Positions 49,268 through 58,332 of a stretch of DNA of 64,000 bases are shown piece by piece. The stretch is from Bowmanella pacifica. GTDB lineage: Bacteria > Pseudomonadota > Gammaproteobacteria > Enterobacterales > Alteromonadaceae. Under the pieces are notes generated by a model, which saw only the letters and a program-made list of their open reading frames with translations, searched no databases and had not been told where the DNA came from. How positions within the stretch are numbered: the first letter of the stretch is position 1; the number at the start of each line of letters is the position of its first letter. The stretch lies in NCBI RefSeq assembly GCF_014645355.1, contig NZ_BMLS01000001.1:62001-126000 (forward strand), given 5' to 3'. The position numbers were made by a program, and so were the translations under genes.

Positions 49268-50647
49268 TTAGTCGCGACGCACGTCAAGTATATTAGTCAC
49301 CGGAGGCGCTGAGCTATCAAGAGCAATAATTTGTATGGCTGCAGAAATATCCTCCGGCAAAGCATCTAAAAACATACGCGCCGTAACGCGGCTGGGCGCA
49401 CCCGGCGCTATATCTACCAATTCATCAGCATTGAGCTTTAATACGCCACCAGCGGGAATGACCCCAACCGACTTAGTTCCGGGGGTATAGTTCTCGGCCA
49501 CGGCCTCTTCACTGAGAAAAGTTGTTAAATAGCTGACGTCGTAGCCCGCATGATTAGCGATAATCAATTTTTGTCGGTAGCCTGAATAGGTGGTGACATA
49601 AGGTAAGTCGATACTTGCCGCATCATAAGTTACCTTGCCAAAAAACGCGTCATCCAGACCAATACCGAGGTTTAGGCGAAACTCAGACCTCGCCACCCGA
49701 CGCTTTGAATCAGTCTGGTCTAAGCATAATACGGGGTAAGTAACCAGTTGGTCTATACTGAGTTGGAACTCTGCCGAAGCAGGTTCTGTCGTGACTGCTA
49801 GTCTGGAACCTGAACAATCGTCAGAATCATTAAAAAACAGTTTATCGGCCCCAGACGTTACATACAAACGGGCATCCTTAGTCGATGTACTGACGTCAGG
49901 CAATAGATCTCTAAAATCGACAATAAAGCTACTGTCGCTGGCTTTTCTAACGCCAGTTTTAATCAGCCATTCACCTTGAAACTTTGCCAGCGAAGCAACA
50001 TCCCCATCGCTATCACCTAATCCGAACGTCCCCGGTGAGCGAAAAGAGGGAACAAAGCGCAGAAAATCCGAACCAAACCCTACCTTGTGTACGTAAGCTT
50101 CAGCAAAACTGCTTTCCACACCATCAACCACTTTGAGCATATCTGCCTGCTTCCTGACCAGAGGCCGTTCTTGACTAACCGCGCTGGCAGCGTCTCCATA
50201 CATGGCATACCTAACACCTAAGGGGATACTGCTATCTTCAAAGCGAAGACTTTGAAGCTCAAGCATTAAGCCCACATCCTGTCCGGTGGGAGTGGCTGAG
50301 GAGATTTCAATAATGGCGAAACTGTCACCTATGGCGCCGCCCTGAGAAAGCACACTGTGATAGTCAGGTGATAAAACCACACCTGTGCCAGGCAAGGCAT
50401 GCTCGAAGACACCATTATGCAAATCAATACGCACATATCTGTGCTCAGCGGATATTGCAAATCCGGCGCTAACCTTAATATTCAAATCATCAGCGCTACT
50501 GCTGACAATCAGGTTACCGTTGTTCTTTAACTCATCACGCGTCAGGGCTTGCTCAGCATAAAGTAAAGGAGTTCCCTGATCTAAATCCCACGCCGCTGAA
50601 TAGGCATTTAAGGAAAAAAGAGCCATCAATACAAGGCTATACTTCAT
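49268..50647 (-). CDS. Secreted S-layer-like protein, divergent paralogue
   Basis: A 459-residue protein with a signal peptide (MKYSLVLMALFSLNAYSA). It is a paralogue of the acidic protein encoded just upstream. Aligned stretches include SAGFAISAEHRYVRI, SQGGAIGDSFAIIEI, GKVTYDAASIDLPYVTTYSGYRQKLIIANHAGYDVSYLTTF and the Gly-Val-Ile-Pro-Ala-Gly motif near the end. Both have two cysteines at similar places (here Cys278 and Cys308), likely a disulfide. Far less Ala/Thr-rich and less acidic than its neighbour, so perhaps a minor, cap or anchoring subunit. Function not known. Confidence 0.65.
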   Translation of the reverse strand: MKYSLVLMALFSLNAYSAAWDLDQGTPLLYAEQALTRDELKNNGNLIVSSSADDLNIKVSAGFAISAEHRYVRIDLHNGVFEHALPGTGVVLSPDYHSVLSQGGAIGDSFAIIEISSATPTGQDVGLMLELQSLRFEDSSIPLGVRYAMYGDAASAVSQERPLVRKQADMLKVVDGVESSFAEAYVHKVGFGSDFLRFVPSFRSPGTFGLGDSDGDVASLAKFQGEWLIKTGVRKASDSSFIVDFRDLLPDVSTSTKDARLYVTSGADKLFFNDSDDCSGSRLAVTTEPASAEFQLSIDQLVTYPVLCLDQTDSKRRVARSEFRLNLGIGLDDAFFGKVTYDAASIDLPYVTTYSGYRQKLIIANHAGYDVSYLTTFLSEEAVAENYTPGTKSVGVIPAGGVLKLNADELVDIAPGAPSRVTARMFLDALPEDISAAIQIIALDSSAPPVTNILDVRRD

Positions 50648-50692
50648 AGTCTATGTACCCGTAAAGGGAAAATAATTTTTAGCGGAAACAAT

Positions 50693-50723
50693 AAAAAAGC
50701 CTTCGCTAGGCGAAGGCTTTTTT
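50693..50723 (-). terminator. Strong terminator after the S-layer-like gene
   Basis: AAAAAAGCCTTCGC, two-base loop, GGCGAAGGCTTTTTT. A near-perfect stem with A and T tracts on both sides, 16 bp after the S-layer stop and 45 bp before the start of the paralogue. It would stop most transcripts, leaving the downstream paralogue weakly expressed. Confidence 0.9.
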
Positions 50724-50738
50724 CAGACTAAGTAAAAC

Positions 50739-52115
50739 TTAGTTCAGAACTACTGTATCAGTAGTACCATCAGCCAGGTTTACTGACTGAGAAGCAGCAG
50801 AAACGTCTGCATCTTCAGCTTCGATTTCGATAACAGCAGAAGTACGAGTCTTACCGCTCAGCGTTACGATATCGGTAGCTTTAATAGCCAGCATCTCGCC
50901 TGCAGGTACAGAACCAGTGGCTGCAGCACCAGCAACAGCAGTTACACCGTCTTCAGAAACGAAGTTAATGGTGTAAGCGGCATCAACAGAACCGTAGTTA
51001 ACGATGTAGATGCGCTGGTTGTATGCATTGAAGGTAGTCAGATAAGGCACTTCAATAGAAGTGGTATCGTAAACGATACGACCCAATACATCAGATACTT
51101 CATCGGTATTCAGCTCAATGCTGTAAGAACCTTTAAGAATTTCTTCTGCACCGTCTACTTCAACACACAAGTAGTAAGGACCAGCGTTAACATCGGCAAT
51201 AGCTACAGTGGCTGCATTTTCATCAGCATTGATACCGGCAGAAACATCGATAGAGGGAACACCACCAACGTCCGCACAAGTCGCTTCATCTTCCAGAGTC
51301 CAACCAGCAGCACCAGCACCAAAGCTGAAGTCACCAGTAATGGTCACTGTCTGAGCAGCAGTCAGGAAGGTAGCGGCGTTAACCAGGTTACCATCTGGAT
51401 CGTAAGCAGTACCATCTACATAAGCATCAGTATCCAGTGCACCTACCTGACCCAATGTAGCTGACAATGCGTCACCTTCACCAGCAACAGTAGAGAAAGC
51501 AACAAAGTCACTAGCAACAGTAGCAGTTGAGAAACCTTCATCAGCAATTTCACCAGTTACAACAGAAGTAACGGTAGACAGTACGCCAGAGTCAGTGTAC
51601 AGAGCGTTAGTCTCGTTTACTGCATCGGCCGCGGTTTCATAAGTGGTAACTGTAACAGCTGTGTTACCAGTTGAGTTCAACAGATAATCAGCCGCAGCAA
51701 CAGTGTAAGAACTGTCAGCTGCAGGAACGTCTGCTGTAGCAGCCACTTCGAAGATTACGAAAGATTCACCGTTACCACCTTGAGAGATAGTAGCAGTAGC
51801 AGCACCAGCACCTGTCAGAGTCCAAGTAGGAATAGCAGCAAACTCAGCGCCGTTACCCAAAGTAACACGAACATACTTAGAAGTACCGTTACCAATGGTA
51901 AAACCTACACTGGCAGACAGATCCAGAATGTTGGCTGCGTTGGTTGCTTCCAACAGACCATCGGTCAAATCAGTAGCTGTGATTGCTTCAGCAGCAAAAA
52001 CTGCGGTATTAGTAGGATCAGCAGCGGTACCAGCCGCATCCAAATCTACAACAGCGAATGCGTTCAGTGAGAATGCTGAAGCGATAGCCGCAGCCAAGAT
52101 CTTTTTATTTAACAT
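50739..52115 (-). CDS. Acidic S-layer-like secreted protein
   Basis: A 458-residue protein with a signal peptide (MLNKKILAAAIASAFSLNAFA). The mature part is about 60 Asp+Glu against 10 Lys+Arg with no His, and is rich in Ala, Thr, Val and Ser. Many short beta-strand-like stretches are visible, and one likely disulfide pair (Cys280, Cys317). This composition is typical of S-layer subunits in marine Gammaproteobacteria such as the SLR4 protein of Pseudoalteromonas; that relationship is from memory. Uniform codon use, AGGAG eight bases before the ATG and a strong terminator suggest very high expression. The ATG at 52115 is chosen over 52193 because it starts the signal peptide. Confidence 0.7.
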   Translation of the reverse strand: MLNKKILAAAIASAFSLNAFAVVDLDAAGTAADPTNTAVFAAEAITATDLTDGLLEATNAANILDLSASVGFTIGNGTSKYVRVTLGNGAEFAAIPTWTLTGAGAATATISQGGNGESFVIFEVAATADVPAADSSYTVAAADYLLNSTGNTAVTVTTYETAADAVNETNALYTDSGVLSTVTSVVTGEIADEGFSTATVASDFVAFSTVAGEGDALSATLGQVGALDTDAYVDGTAYDPDGNLVNAATFLTAAQTVTITGDFSFGAGAAGWTLEDEATCADVGGVPSIDVSAGINADENAATVAIADVNAGPYYLCVEVDGAEEILKGSYSIELNTDEVSDVLGRIVYDTTSIEVPYLTTFNAYNQRIYIVNYGSVDAAYTINFVSEDGVTAVAGAAATGSVPAGEMLAIKATDIVTLSGKTRTSAVIEIEAEDADVSAASQSVNLADGTTDTVVLN

Positions 52116-52211
52116 TGAAAAACTCCTGCAAGAGTAACTATAGTTTTTTGTTAGTCGTGGCGATGCGCCAACAAGTCCTCGGTGACCAATCACCAGACCA
52201 CCCCCAATAAG

Positions 52212-52377
52212 CTACAACACCGTATTGTAGTAATCAACTCTTTTAAAGTGTAGTTTTATCAGCAGTAACACTAACTTACCGATGAAGTTGACGGATTTAT
52301 TTGTAGCACGCCACTACCGTCGGCGCAACTATAGAGCATGAACCACCTATCTACAACGATTTGGCAGGCAATTGTAG
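52212..52377. promoter_or_regulatory. Cluster of TTGTAG/CTACAA half-sites upstream of the S-layer-like gene
   Basis: The 371-bp gap between the S-layer-like gene and gspK (52116-52486) has no gene. It holds five copies of the hexamer TTGTAG or its complement: 52212, 52225, 52301, 52351 and 52372. The first two form an inverted repeat (CTACAA-N7-TTGTAG), as do the last two (CTACAA-N15-TTGTAG). On chance about 0.1 copy would be expected. The function is unknown; binding sites for a regulator of a highly expressed gene is the simplest reading. A weak hairpin (AGGCT-GGTTA-AGCCT) near 52426 could end the gspE-K transcript. Confidence 0.45.
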
Positions 52378-52486
52378 AACATCTGCTTAACTTTTCACCA
52401 AAAACTTAAAAGTTCTATTCTCTTAGGCTGGTTAAGCCTTCGTTATAAAAAACTATAATAGGGCATCAGTATACATCCCCTATTAG

Positions 52487-53428
52487 TTAAAGCACCTGAC
52501 GCCAAACATAGGGGAAAGTGTTTTTTTGCCCACGCTGAACACTGACGGCTATACCCACCCCGCCTTTATAAATACGAATAATCACCCTGTTCCCACCAAG
52601 GGGGCTGTAGTAATCCTGAGATTCCAGTAAAAAACCCGGCTCAACCTGATAAGCCTGTTCAAAACGGGTAAACCATTCTCCTTTTGCGCGGGCCAATGCC
52701 AGCCGTTCCGCGGAATCCGGCCAGATGACCGCCCAAAGCGCCACAGGTATGGCATTAATATTCAACACGGGCGTGCGGCGTAAACTGCACTGGGTGAGTA
52801 TGTCGGGATACTCAGATAAAAGCGACTGCCAACCATATACCCTGGCCAGTTCAGTGCATTGTTGCAGTAAATAATTGCGTGGCGGTGGCAGCTTGGCTTT
52901 TTCATAGGTGCCACCTTCCGCCCCCCCGGGCCGGCTCCATTGATCGCCGTCGGCATAATCAGCCAGCCGGTCAGCATAGCGGGCCTGATCCGGCGCCGAG
53001 TAGCCTTTGCCTTTAAGCCAACGCTTTAACCAATAGGGAGAAGCTGAATTAATAGGCAGCAGGCCATTTTCATTTTGAAGCGAAAACTTAAGTCCTTCAT
53101 CCGTTTTGTATTCATAGCCATCCATGCGCAGTTCATCCCCGGTGAGAGGCTGCAAAAACAAACCATCCTCATTACGCTCGAATCCCTTGGCATTGAGGCC
53201 CTGGCTTACACCGGCAAAGGTCCACCGCTGGGTAACTAACAGATATGTCAGTTGATTGGCCTTGGCATATACCTCAGCTTGGTCGCTGAGCATCTGCTTG
53301 GACTCATACGCCAGGCTCAAACGCTGCTGCATTAAAGCCGATGCCACACCCAGCATTACCACCAGCACAACAGCCACCACCAACACAGCCAGCAGGGCGG
53401 CGCCTTTTTGCCTACTGACCAAAATCAT
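52487..53428 (-). CDS. gspK: Type II secretion minor pseudopilin GspK
   Basis: A 313-residue minor pseudopilin that, with GspI and GspJ, caps the pseudopilus. The N-terminus QKGAALLAVLVVAVVLVVMLG is a prepilin-type signal with cleavage after Gly, lacking the usual Glu at position +5 as GspK is known to do. The long mature part is characteristic of GspK. The ATG at 53428 is preferred over the longer frame from 53512, which would put non-prepilin sequence first; it overlaps the gspJ end by 17 bp. Confidence 0.88.
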   Translation of the reverse strand: MILVSRQKGAALLAVLVVAVVLVVMLGVASALMQQRLSLAYESKQMLSDQAEVYAKANQLTYLLVTQRWTFAGVSQGLNAKGFERNEDGLFLQPLTGDELRMDGYEYKTDEGLKFSLQNENGLLPINSASPYWLKRWLKGKGYSAPDQARYADRLADYADGDQWSRPGGAEGGTYEKAKLPPPRNYLLQQCTELARVYGWQSLLSEYPDILTQCSLRRTPVLNINAIPVALWAVIWPDSAERLALARAKGEWFTRFEQAYQVEPGFLLESQDYYSPLGGNRVIIRIYKGGVGIAVSVQRGQKNTFPYVWRQVL

Positions 53429-54029
53429 AATCACCAAATATGGGTAATTCGGGAGGAATATCCACTTGCGCCGGTCTGCCGGGACTGGCCAGCAGCCAGG
53501 TTTGTTCGCCAACCAGAATCTTTATCGCCTGAGGTAACTGCGCCGCATTGGGGGTGAACGCTGCTTGCCACTGACCGTCTACCAGATAGCTAAAATTGGG
53601 TTCCTGTTCAAATAGCTGCACCACCACTGAAGCGGCACTTTCTGCTTTTTGATAACTTAACTGCCAACCTGGGTTGGCTGGTTGAAACTGCCAACGTATA
53701 GATTGCGGCAGATGGTGTTCATCATCGGGTGCCAGAAAGGTAATAAACTCGAAGTGTTTGTCACTGCCTTGCGCTACCGCTTGATTAGGATGGTACATCA
53801 GAGCGCCCTGTACACTTTGCGTCACCCACAAAGCAGGCAACTGTGCGGAGGATTGCATCAAGGCCCGGGCTCCCAAGCGCTCGAAATTTTTCCAGGTAGT
53901 GGCCAGCCCCTGAGCCAACAAGCTGGTTGTCAGTGCAACAATCACCAAGACAACAAGCATCTCGATTAGGGTAAAGCCCTTTGCACAAGAATGCATACTG
54001 CCGCGTTGTAATCTAGTCTGTTGCTTCAT
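53412..54029 (-). CDS. gspJ: Type II secretion minor pseudopilin GspJ
   Basis: A minor pseudopilin with a standard prepilin leader and cleavage site: CAKG/FTLIEMLVVLVIVALTTSLLA. Mature length is about 190 residues. The start is uncertain: ATG 54029 (leader of 18 residues) is listed; ATG 53996 would give the shorter, more usual leader MHSCAKG, and the longest frame starts at 54101. None has a strong Shine-Dalgarno sequence. Confidence 0.85.
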   Translation of the reverse strand: MKQQTRLQRGSMHSCAKGFTLIEMLVVLVIVALTTSLLAQGLATTWKNFERLGARALMQSSAQLPALWVTQSVQGALMYHPNQAVAQGSDKHFEFITFLAPDDEHHLPQSIRWQFQPANPGWQLSYQKAESAASVVVQLFEQEPNFSYLVDGQWQAAFTPNAAQLPQAIKILVGEQTWLLASPGRPAQVDIPPELPIFGDYDFGQ

Positions 54030-54124
54030 CACAAGATTTTCAAATGCCTTAGCCCTGCTTGCTTTTGCTAAACAACCAATACTTCCCCACATCGCCACCA
54101 TACAATTAGCCAGGATACAGCAGG

Positions 54125-54562
54125 CTAAAAATCGGGCATCTCAAAATAGTTTGGATCCCGCCACTGTTTTATTACCTGGGTAGAAAATTCACTAACAGGA
54201 GCACCGTTTCTGGAAATGCTGGCCGAAACATCAAACAAGGCGACTATCCAGGCAGGCTGTCGACGGATTGGCTCTTGGTCAGATTGTCTGGCCACTGTTG
54301 CCTGCCAGGCTACAGAGTAATCGCCAATCTGGTAAGTGCCACTGCGTTGCTGCTGTAAATCCTCAAGTTCAATATGCTGCGTGAACTGCACAAAAACCTC
54401 AGGTAACCCCATCGCCCGTTGAATCTTGTCGGTGGCGCTAACCGCTGAGCCGAACCACCCCCAAACAGCACTAAACACTAAGGCCAGTACAACCAGTGCA
54501 ACCATTGCCTCAACCAGTGTAAAGCCTCGGCTATTTGATGTTGGCAACTTGTCGAACCTCAC
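54125..54562 (-). CDS. gspI: Type II secretion minor pseudopilin GspI
   Basis: A 145-residue minor pseudopilin with prepilin leader SNSRG/FTLVEAMVALVVLALVFSAVWG. It overlaps gspH by 32 bp. Initiates pseudopilus tip assembly with GspJ and GspK. Confidence 0.85.
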   Translation of the reverse strand: MRFDKLPTSNSRGFTLVEAMVALVVLALVFSAVWGWFGSAVSATDKIQRAMGLPEVFVQFTQHIELEDLQQQRSGTYQIGDYSVAWQATVARQSDQEPIRRQPAWIVALFDVSASISRNGAPVSEFSTQVIKQWRDPNYFEMPDF

Positions 54563-54914
54563 AAAAAGGCGCTAACACGCTAAACTGATAACGCCGCTCC
54601 CCGAGCAGTAAAGCCACTTCTCCGCCTTTGCAATAGCCGCTGGCTAATACAGTAATAGGGGTAAGCACTTCCAATTCTGCATCGGATAACTCCAGGTCTT
54701 CGGCATGCTTTACGGTCAAAACCCGCCCCTGACGATTGGCCTGCAAGGGCATCAATGCTAGTTTGCCTGCTAATTCGGCCCGCTGTGATGCGGCCTTGCG
54801 AGCAGACAGCCAAGCATCTAATCCCGGCATCGCGACAGACGCAACCAGCCCTAATAACACCAGGGTTACCAGCAGCTCGATCATGGTAAAGCCGTTAGTT
54901 TTGCGCAGGAACAT
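54531..54914 (-). CDS. gspH: Type II secretion minor pseudopilin GspH
   Basis: A 127-residue pseudopilin with leader MFLRKTNG/FTMIELLVTLVLLGLVASVAMPG. It has two Cys (SGYCKG, APFCEV) that may pair. Gene order G-H-I-J-K and overlaps with gspG and gspI support the call. Shorter than most GspH proteins (about 160-170). Confidence 0.8.
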   Translation of the reverse strand: MFLRKTNGFTMIELLVTLVLLGLVASVAMPGLDAWLSARKAASQRAELAGKLALMPLQANRQGRVLTVKHAEDLELSDAELEVLTPITVLASGYCKGGEVALLLGERRYQFSVLAPFCEVRQVANIK

Positions 54915-55317
54915 AACCTATGTCAGCATTTAGGTCTTCACCACCTTCCTGCCCGTCGGCACCTAAGCTGTAAAGATAAAACCCCTGCTCAGCTGCACTG
55001 TCTAAACGGTACTGATAATCCTTGTTCCAGGGATCAAGAGGGAGAGCTTCATCCAGATAAGGGCCATCCCAAAATCCTTTACTACCAGCTGGCGCAGTTC
55101 TAAGATCCGCTAACTTAGCCGGATAGCTCCCTACATCCAGTCGGTATGTCTGCAATGCCATTTTCAGCATTCTGATTTGCGTTTCAGCCGTTCTCACCTT
55201 GGAACTGTCAACCTTGCCAAAAAATTGCGGCCCTACCAAACCGGCCAACAACCCAAGAATAACCAGCACCACCAATAACTCGATCATGGTGAACCCACGC
55301 TGTTTATTTTGACTCAT
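54895..55317 (-). CDS. gspG: Type II secretion major pseudopilin GspG
   Basis: A 140-residue major pseudopilin: leader MSQNKQRG/FTMIELLVVLVILGLLAGLVGPQFFGKVD. GspG hallmarks are KMALQTYRLDVGSYP and LPLDPWNKDYQYR; the latter is the conserved calcium-site/C-terminal loop motif. Clear Glu+5. It identifies the cluster as type II secretion instead of type IV pilus. Confidence 0.93.
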   Translation of the reverse strand: MSQNKQRGFTMIELLVVLVILGLLAGLVGPQFFGKVDSSKVRTAETQIRMLKMALQTYRLDVGSYPAKLADLRTAPAGSKGFWDGPYLDEALPLDPWNKDYQYRLDSAAEQGFYLYSLGADGQEGGEDLNADIGYVPAQN

Positions 55318-55332
55318 TTGTACTCCTCATAT

Positions 55333-56523
55333 TTAAATAGCAATATCTGTCGAGGCCGTTATCGCCAACACAATACCCAATATCATTACACCAATTAGTA
55401 CGCCGACAATCAAAATGGCAATGGGTTCCATTAGGGTCAATACCTGCTTCATTCGCCGCTTGCACGAGGTGTCATGTAACTGCGCAACCGCTTTTAGCAT
55501 TTCGGCCAACTGACCGGTTTTATCGCCAACGGAGACCAGATTTAATGATGTAGGCGGCACCAATCTGGAGCGTTCAAGCGCCTCAGTAAACCCCACGCCG
55601 TCCTCTACATCGGCGATCATGGACTCTGCACGTTTTCTCCGGCGGGTATAGTTACATGATGCTGCCGCCAAACGAAGGGCCGTAATCAGGTTCACCCGGG
55701 CGAGCAGCATAGCGGAACAAAGTGATGCCCAGCGCGCTGCATCTTGTTCAGCTAACCAGGGCCCAATAACGGGTAACTCAATGGCAATATCCATTGCCCT
55801 TTTTCTTACCTTTGGATTAGCTAAAACGCTTACTAACGCCAACAATCCCCCTGCTATAATCAGCCCTAAGGTCCAGGGCGATTCGTTGGCATACTTACCT
55901 GCCGTCAGCACGACATAGGCTAGCGCCGGCAACTCTTTGTCACCATCCAGCATATGGCTGAATTTTGGTACTACCGCAAAAAAAATAATCAACATGGCCG
56001 CAATACCTGAGCCAATCAACACCAGCGGATAGGTAAGCGCGCTTTTTATATCCCCTCGCACTGCTTGATCATAATTCAGTTGCTCGGATGCATTAATCAG
56101 TGCCTGAGACAGCTGCCCACCTAGCTCCCCTGCACTCACCAAATGCGCCACATAGCCGGGAAATGGCAAACTGGACGCCTTTATCGCTGAAGAAAAACTC
56201 TCCCCGCCTTCAATGCGACTGGCGATAGACATAAAACCTTTGGCCAGGTTGGGATGCTCATCGTTCTGGGCCAGCGCTTTAACCGCATCAATTAGTGCAA
56301 CACCAGAGTCTGTTAAGGTTGCCAGTTCCTGCAAAGGTATCACCAGATCGGACACCGTAACGCGACGCCCTTTTTTACTGACAGATTGGTGCTCTTCTAA
56401 TAAGAACACGTCAATTCGCATTGTTGCCAGTTGCCGCATTGCTTCCTGATAGCTAACGGCTTCAACAACACCCTCTACCCGCTGTTCAGAAGCCTGCTCT
56501 ATACCTTGATAACGGAACTTCAC
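55333..56523 (-). CDS. gspF: Type II secretion inner-membrane platform protein GspF
   Basis: A 396-residue polytopic platform protein with the duplicated GspF domain. The first repeat holds FSSAIKASSLPFPGYVAHLVSAGELGGQLSQALINA, the second FTEALERSRLVPPTSLNLVSVGDKTGQLAEMLKAVA. Three transmembrane helices are visible (around residues 165, 215 and 370). It converts GspE ATPase action into pseudopilus growth. It overlaps gspE by 4 bp. Confidence 0.93.
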   Translation of the reverse strand: MKFRYQGIEQASEQRVEGVVEAVSYQEAMRQLATMRIDVFLLEEHQSVSKKGRRVTVSDLVIPLQELATLTDSGVALIDAVKALAQNDEHPNLAKGFMSIASRIEGGESFSSAIKASSLPFPGYVAHLVSAGELGGQLSQALINASEQLNYDQAVRGDIKSALTYPLVLIGSGIAAMLIIFFAVVPKFSHMLDGDKELPALAYVVLTAGKYANESPWTLGLIIAGGLLALVSVLANPKVRKRAMDIAIELPVIGPWLAEQDAARWASLCSAMLLARVNLITALRLAAASCNYTRRRKRAESMIADVEDGVGFTEALERSRLVPPTSLNLVSVGDKTGQLAEMLKAVAQLHDTSCKRRMKQVLTLMEPIAILIVGVLIGVMILGIVLAITASTDIAI

Positions 56524-58244
56524 GACTCAAGATCTTCCTGACTGCACACCCTTAGTACCTCCTCGACACTGGTGATACCGCGGGATGCTTTCAATAACCC
56601 ATCTTCCATTAATGAACGGTTTCCGCCCTTTCGGGCCAGCTCCCGAATATCTGCAACAGGAGCTCGTTGGGTAATCAGCTCTCTGATTTCTGGTGTAACA
56701 GGTACTAATTCGTAAACCCCTACCCGTCCGTGATATCCACGGCCCTGACATTCTTGGCAGCCTACGGGTTTTCGCCAATTACCAGCCATTCCAGATGTGG
56801 TCATAAATGTAGGCGCTTCGGTAGGTTCAGAGCAATTCGAACACAGCTTTCTGACCAAACGCTGGGCTTGCACCCCCTGAATGGTTGCGGCCACCAGGTA
56901 AGGCTCTACACCGATATCAGATAAACGAGGAAAGACAGAGCAGGCATCATTGGTATGCAGTGTCGACAGCACCAAGTGGCCGGTTAACGAGGCCTGTACG
57001 GCAATATCTGCCGTCTCTTTGTCTCGAATCTCTCCCACCATAATCACATCGGGATCCTGACGTAAAAAGGTTCTCAGCGCTTTAGCAAAGGTATAGCCAA
57101 TATCTGGCCGGGCCTGGACTTGGGTTACTCCTTCAACCTGATATTCGACAGGATCTTCAACTGTAACAATTTTTTCCTGCCCCGTGCGGATATCGGCCAG
57201 CAAGCCGTACAGCGTCGTGGACTTACCCGAACCTGTAGGGCCGGTTACCAGCACTATGCCGTTACTCAATGCCCCCCACTCACGAATCAGTGTAAGGTGA
57301 TCGGATTCAAAGCCCAGGCCATCGAGGGAAAGTTCATCACGCTTCTTAGGCAGTAATCGCATCACAATGGATTCACCGTGCACATCGGGTGCGGTAGAGA
57401 CCCGTACATCAAACTCACGTTTACCGGCTCGTGTGGTAAAGCGGCCATCCTGAGGCAGACGTCTTTCGGCGATATCCAGATGTGCCATTAGCTTAAGCCT
57501 GGATGCGATAGCAGCAAAACGTGTCATAGGTTGCTGCATAAATTCATTCATACGGCCATCCACCCGAAATCTCACTAACATTGACGGATTTCCGGCCTCT
57601 ATATGAATATCGGACGCTTCGGCCTGAATGGCTCTTTCAATAATACTGTTAACCAGATTAATGACAGGCGCCTCTTCGGCAAGTGCGGCAAGGTCTGTGC
57701 TGTTACGACCAAAAAGCTCCGAAACCGCTCGCTCCCGAGCCACATCATCATTCACAGTCGCCGCCATTGCCGGTGTAAGCAAATAAGGCGAAATATCCCT
57801 TTGCCCTGCGACAGAGGATATGACATTCAGACCAAATCTATCAGTGGGTTCAGAACAGTAAAGCGCAATATCCTGCTCATTCTCAACAGGGTAGATCTCA
57901 TGCTCTAAACACCAATCAATACTAATACCTAACTGCGCGCAACAGGCGAGTACCCCGTGGGCCGCCGGACATTGGGAGATGCTATTTACTAGTGGCCACT
58001 GAATAATGCCACCCATAATTTGGAACAAGAAATCCTCACCGCATAGCCCAAGTCTGGATACTGCTTCTCTTAGTGAACATTTCAGCTCTTTGGCAGTATT
58101 TTTTGCCAGTTCAATATCACTATCAGTCAGTGCAGCCTGGTTGGTCAGGAGGGGGATTAATTGCGCATCGAGATTATCTGAATCTATCTGGAGTTTGCTG
58201 GCCAAGGTCTTGCATATCTCCCGTAAACTGTCATACCGAGTCAC
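56520..58244 (-). CDS. gspE: Type II secretion ATPase GspE
   Basis: A secretion ATPase of about 574 residues. Domains in order: N-terminal GspE/MshE-like domain, Walker A GPTGSGKSTTLYG, Asp box DPVEYQVEGVTQVQ, Walker B DVIMVGEIRDKETADIA, and a tetra-Cys zinc motif (LCSNC...CQEC). I prefer GTG 58244 (VTRYDSLREICK), preceded by AGGGA at seven bases; the longest frame uses a TTG at 58310, which lies in the promoter region for the divergent gspL. First gene of the leftward operon. Confidence 0.9.
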   Translation of the reverse strand: MTRYDSLREICKTLASKLQIDSDNLDAQLIPLLTNQAALTDSDIELAKNTAKELKCSLREAVSRLGLCGEDFLFQIMGGIIQWPLVNSISQCPAAHGVLACCAQLGISIDWCLEHEIYPVENEQDIALYCSEPTDRFGLNVISSVAGQRDISPYLLTPAMAATVNDDVARERAVSELFGRNSTDLAALAEEAPVINLVNSIIERAIQAEASDIHIEAGNPSMLVRFRVDGRMNEFMQQPMTRFAAIASRLKLMAHLDIAERRLPQDGRFTTRAGKREFDVRVSTAPDVHGESIVMRLLPKKRDELSLDGLGFESDHLTLIREWGALSNGIVLVTGPTGSGKSTTLYGLLADIRTGQEKIVTVEDPVEYQVEGVTQVQARPDIGYTFAKALRTFLRQDPDVIMVGEIRDKETADIAVQASLTGHLVLSTLHTNDACSVFPRLSDIGVEPYLVAATIQGVQAQRLVRKLCSNCSEPTEAPTFMTTSGMAGNWRKPVGCQECQGRGYHGRVGVYELVPVTPEIRELITQRAPVADIRELARKGGNRSLMEDGLLKASRGITSVEEVLRVCSQEDLES

Positions 58245-58269
58245 CACAGGATCCCTAATAAAGAAGCGG

Positions 58270-58298
58270 TTAACCTGTTGGCTTAATTCGCGTATATT
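58270..58298 (+). promoter_or_regulatory. Promoter for gspL-M-C-D
   Basis: TTAACC (58270-58275), 17-bp spacer, TATATT (58293-58298). The spacing is ideal and the -10 good, the -35 fair. It lies in the divergent gspE/gspL gap. Confidence 0.45.
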
Positions 58299-58332
58299 AC
58301 ACCACAGCAATGATAATTGAAGTGAATTTAGT

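Noticed and set aside
58245-58310. TTG start of gspE at 58310
   Set aside because: The extra 22 residues would overlap the divergent gspL promoter, and the GTG at 58244 has AGGGA at proper distance.
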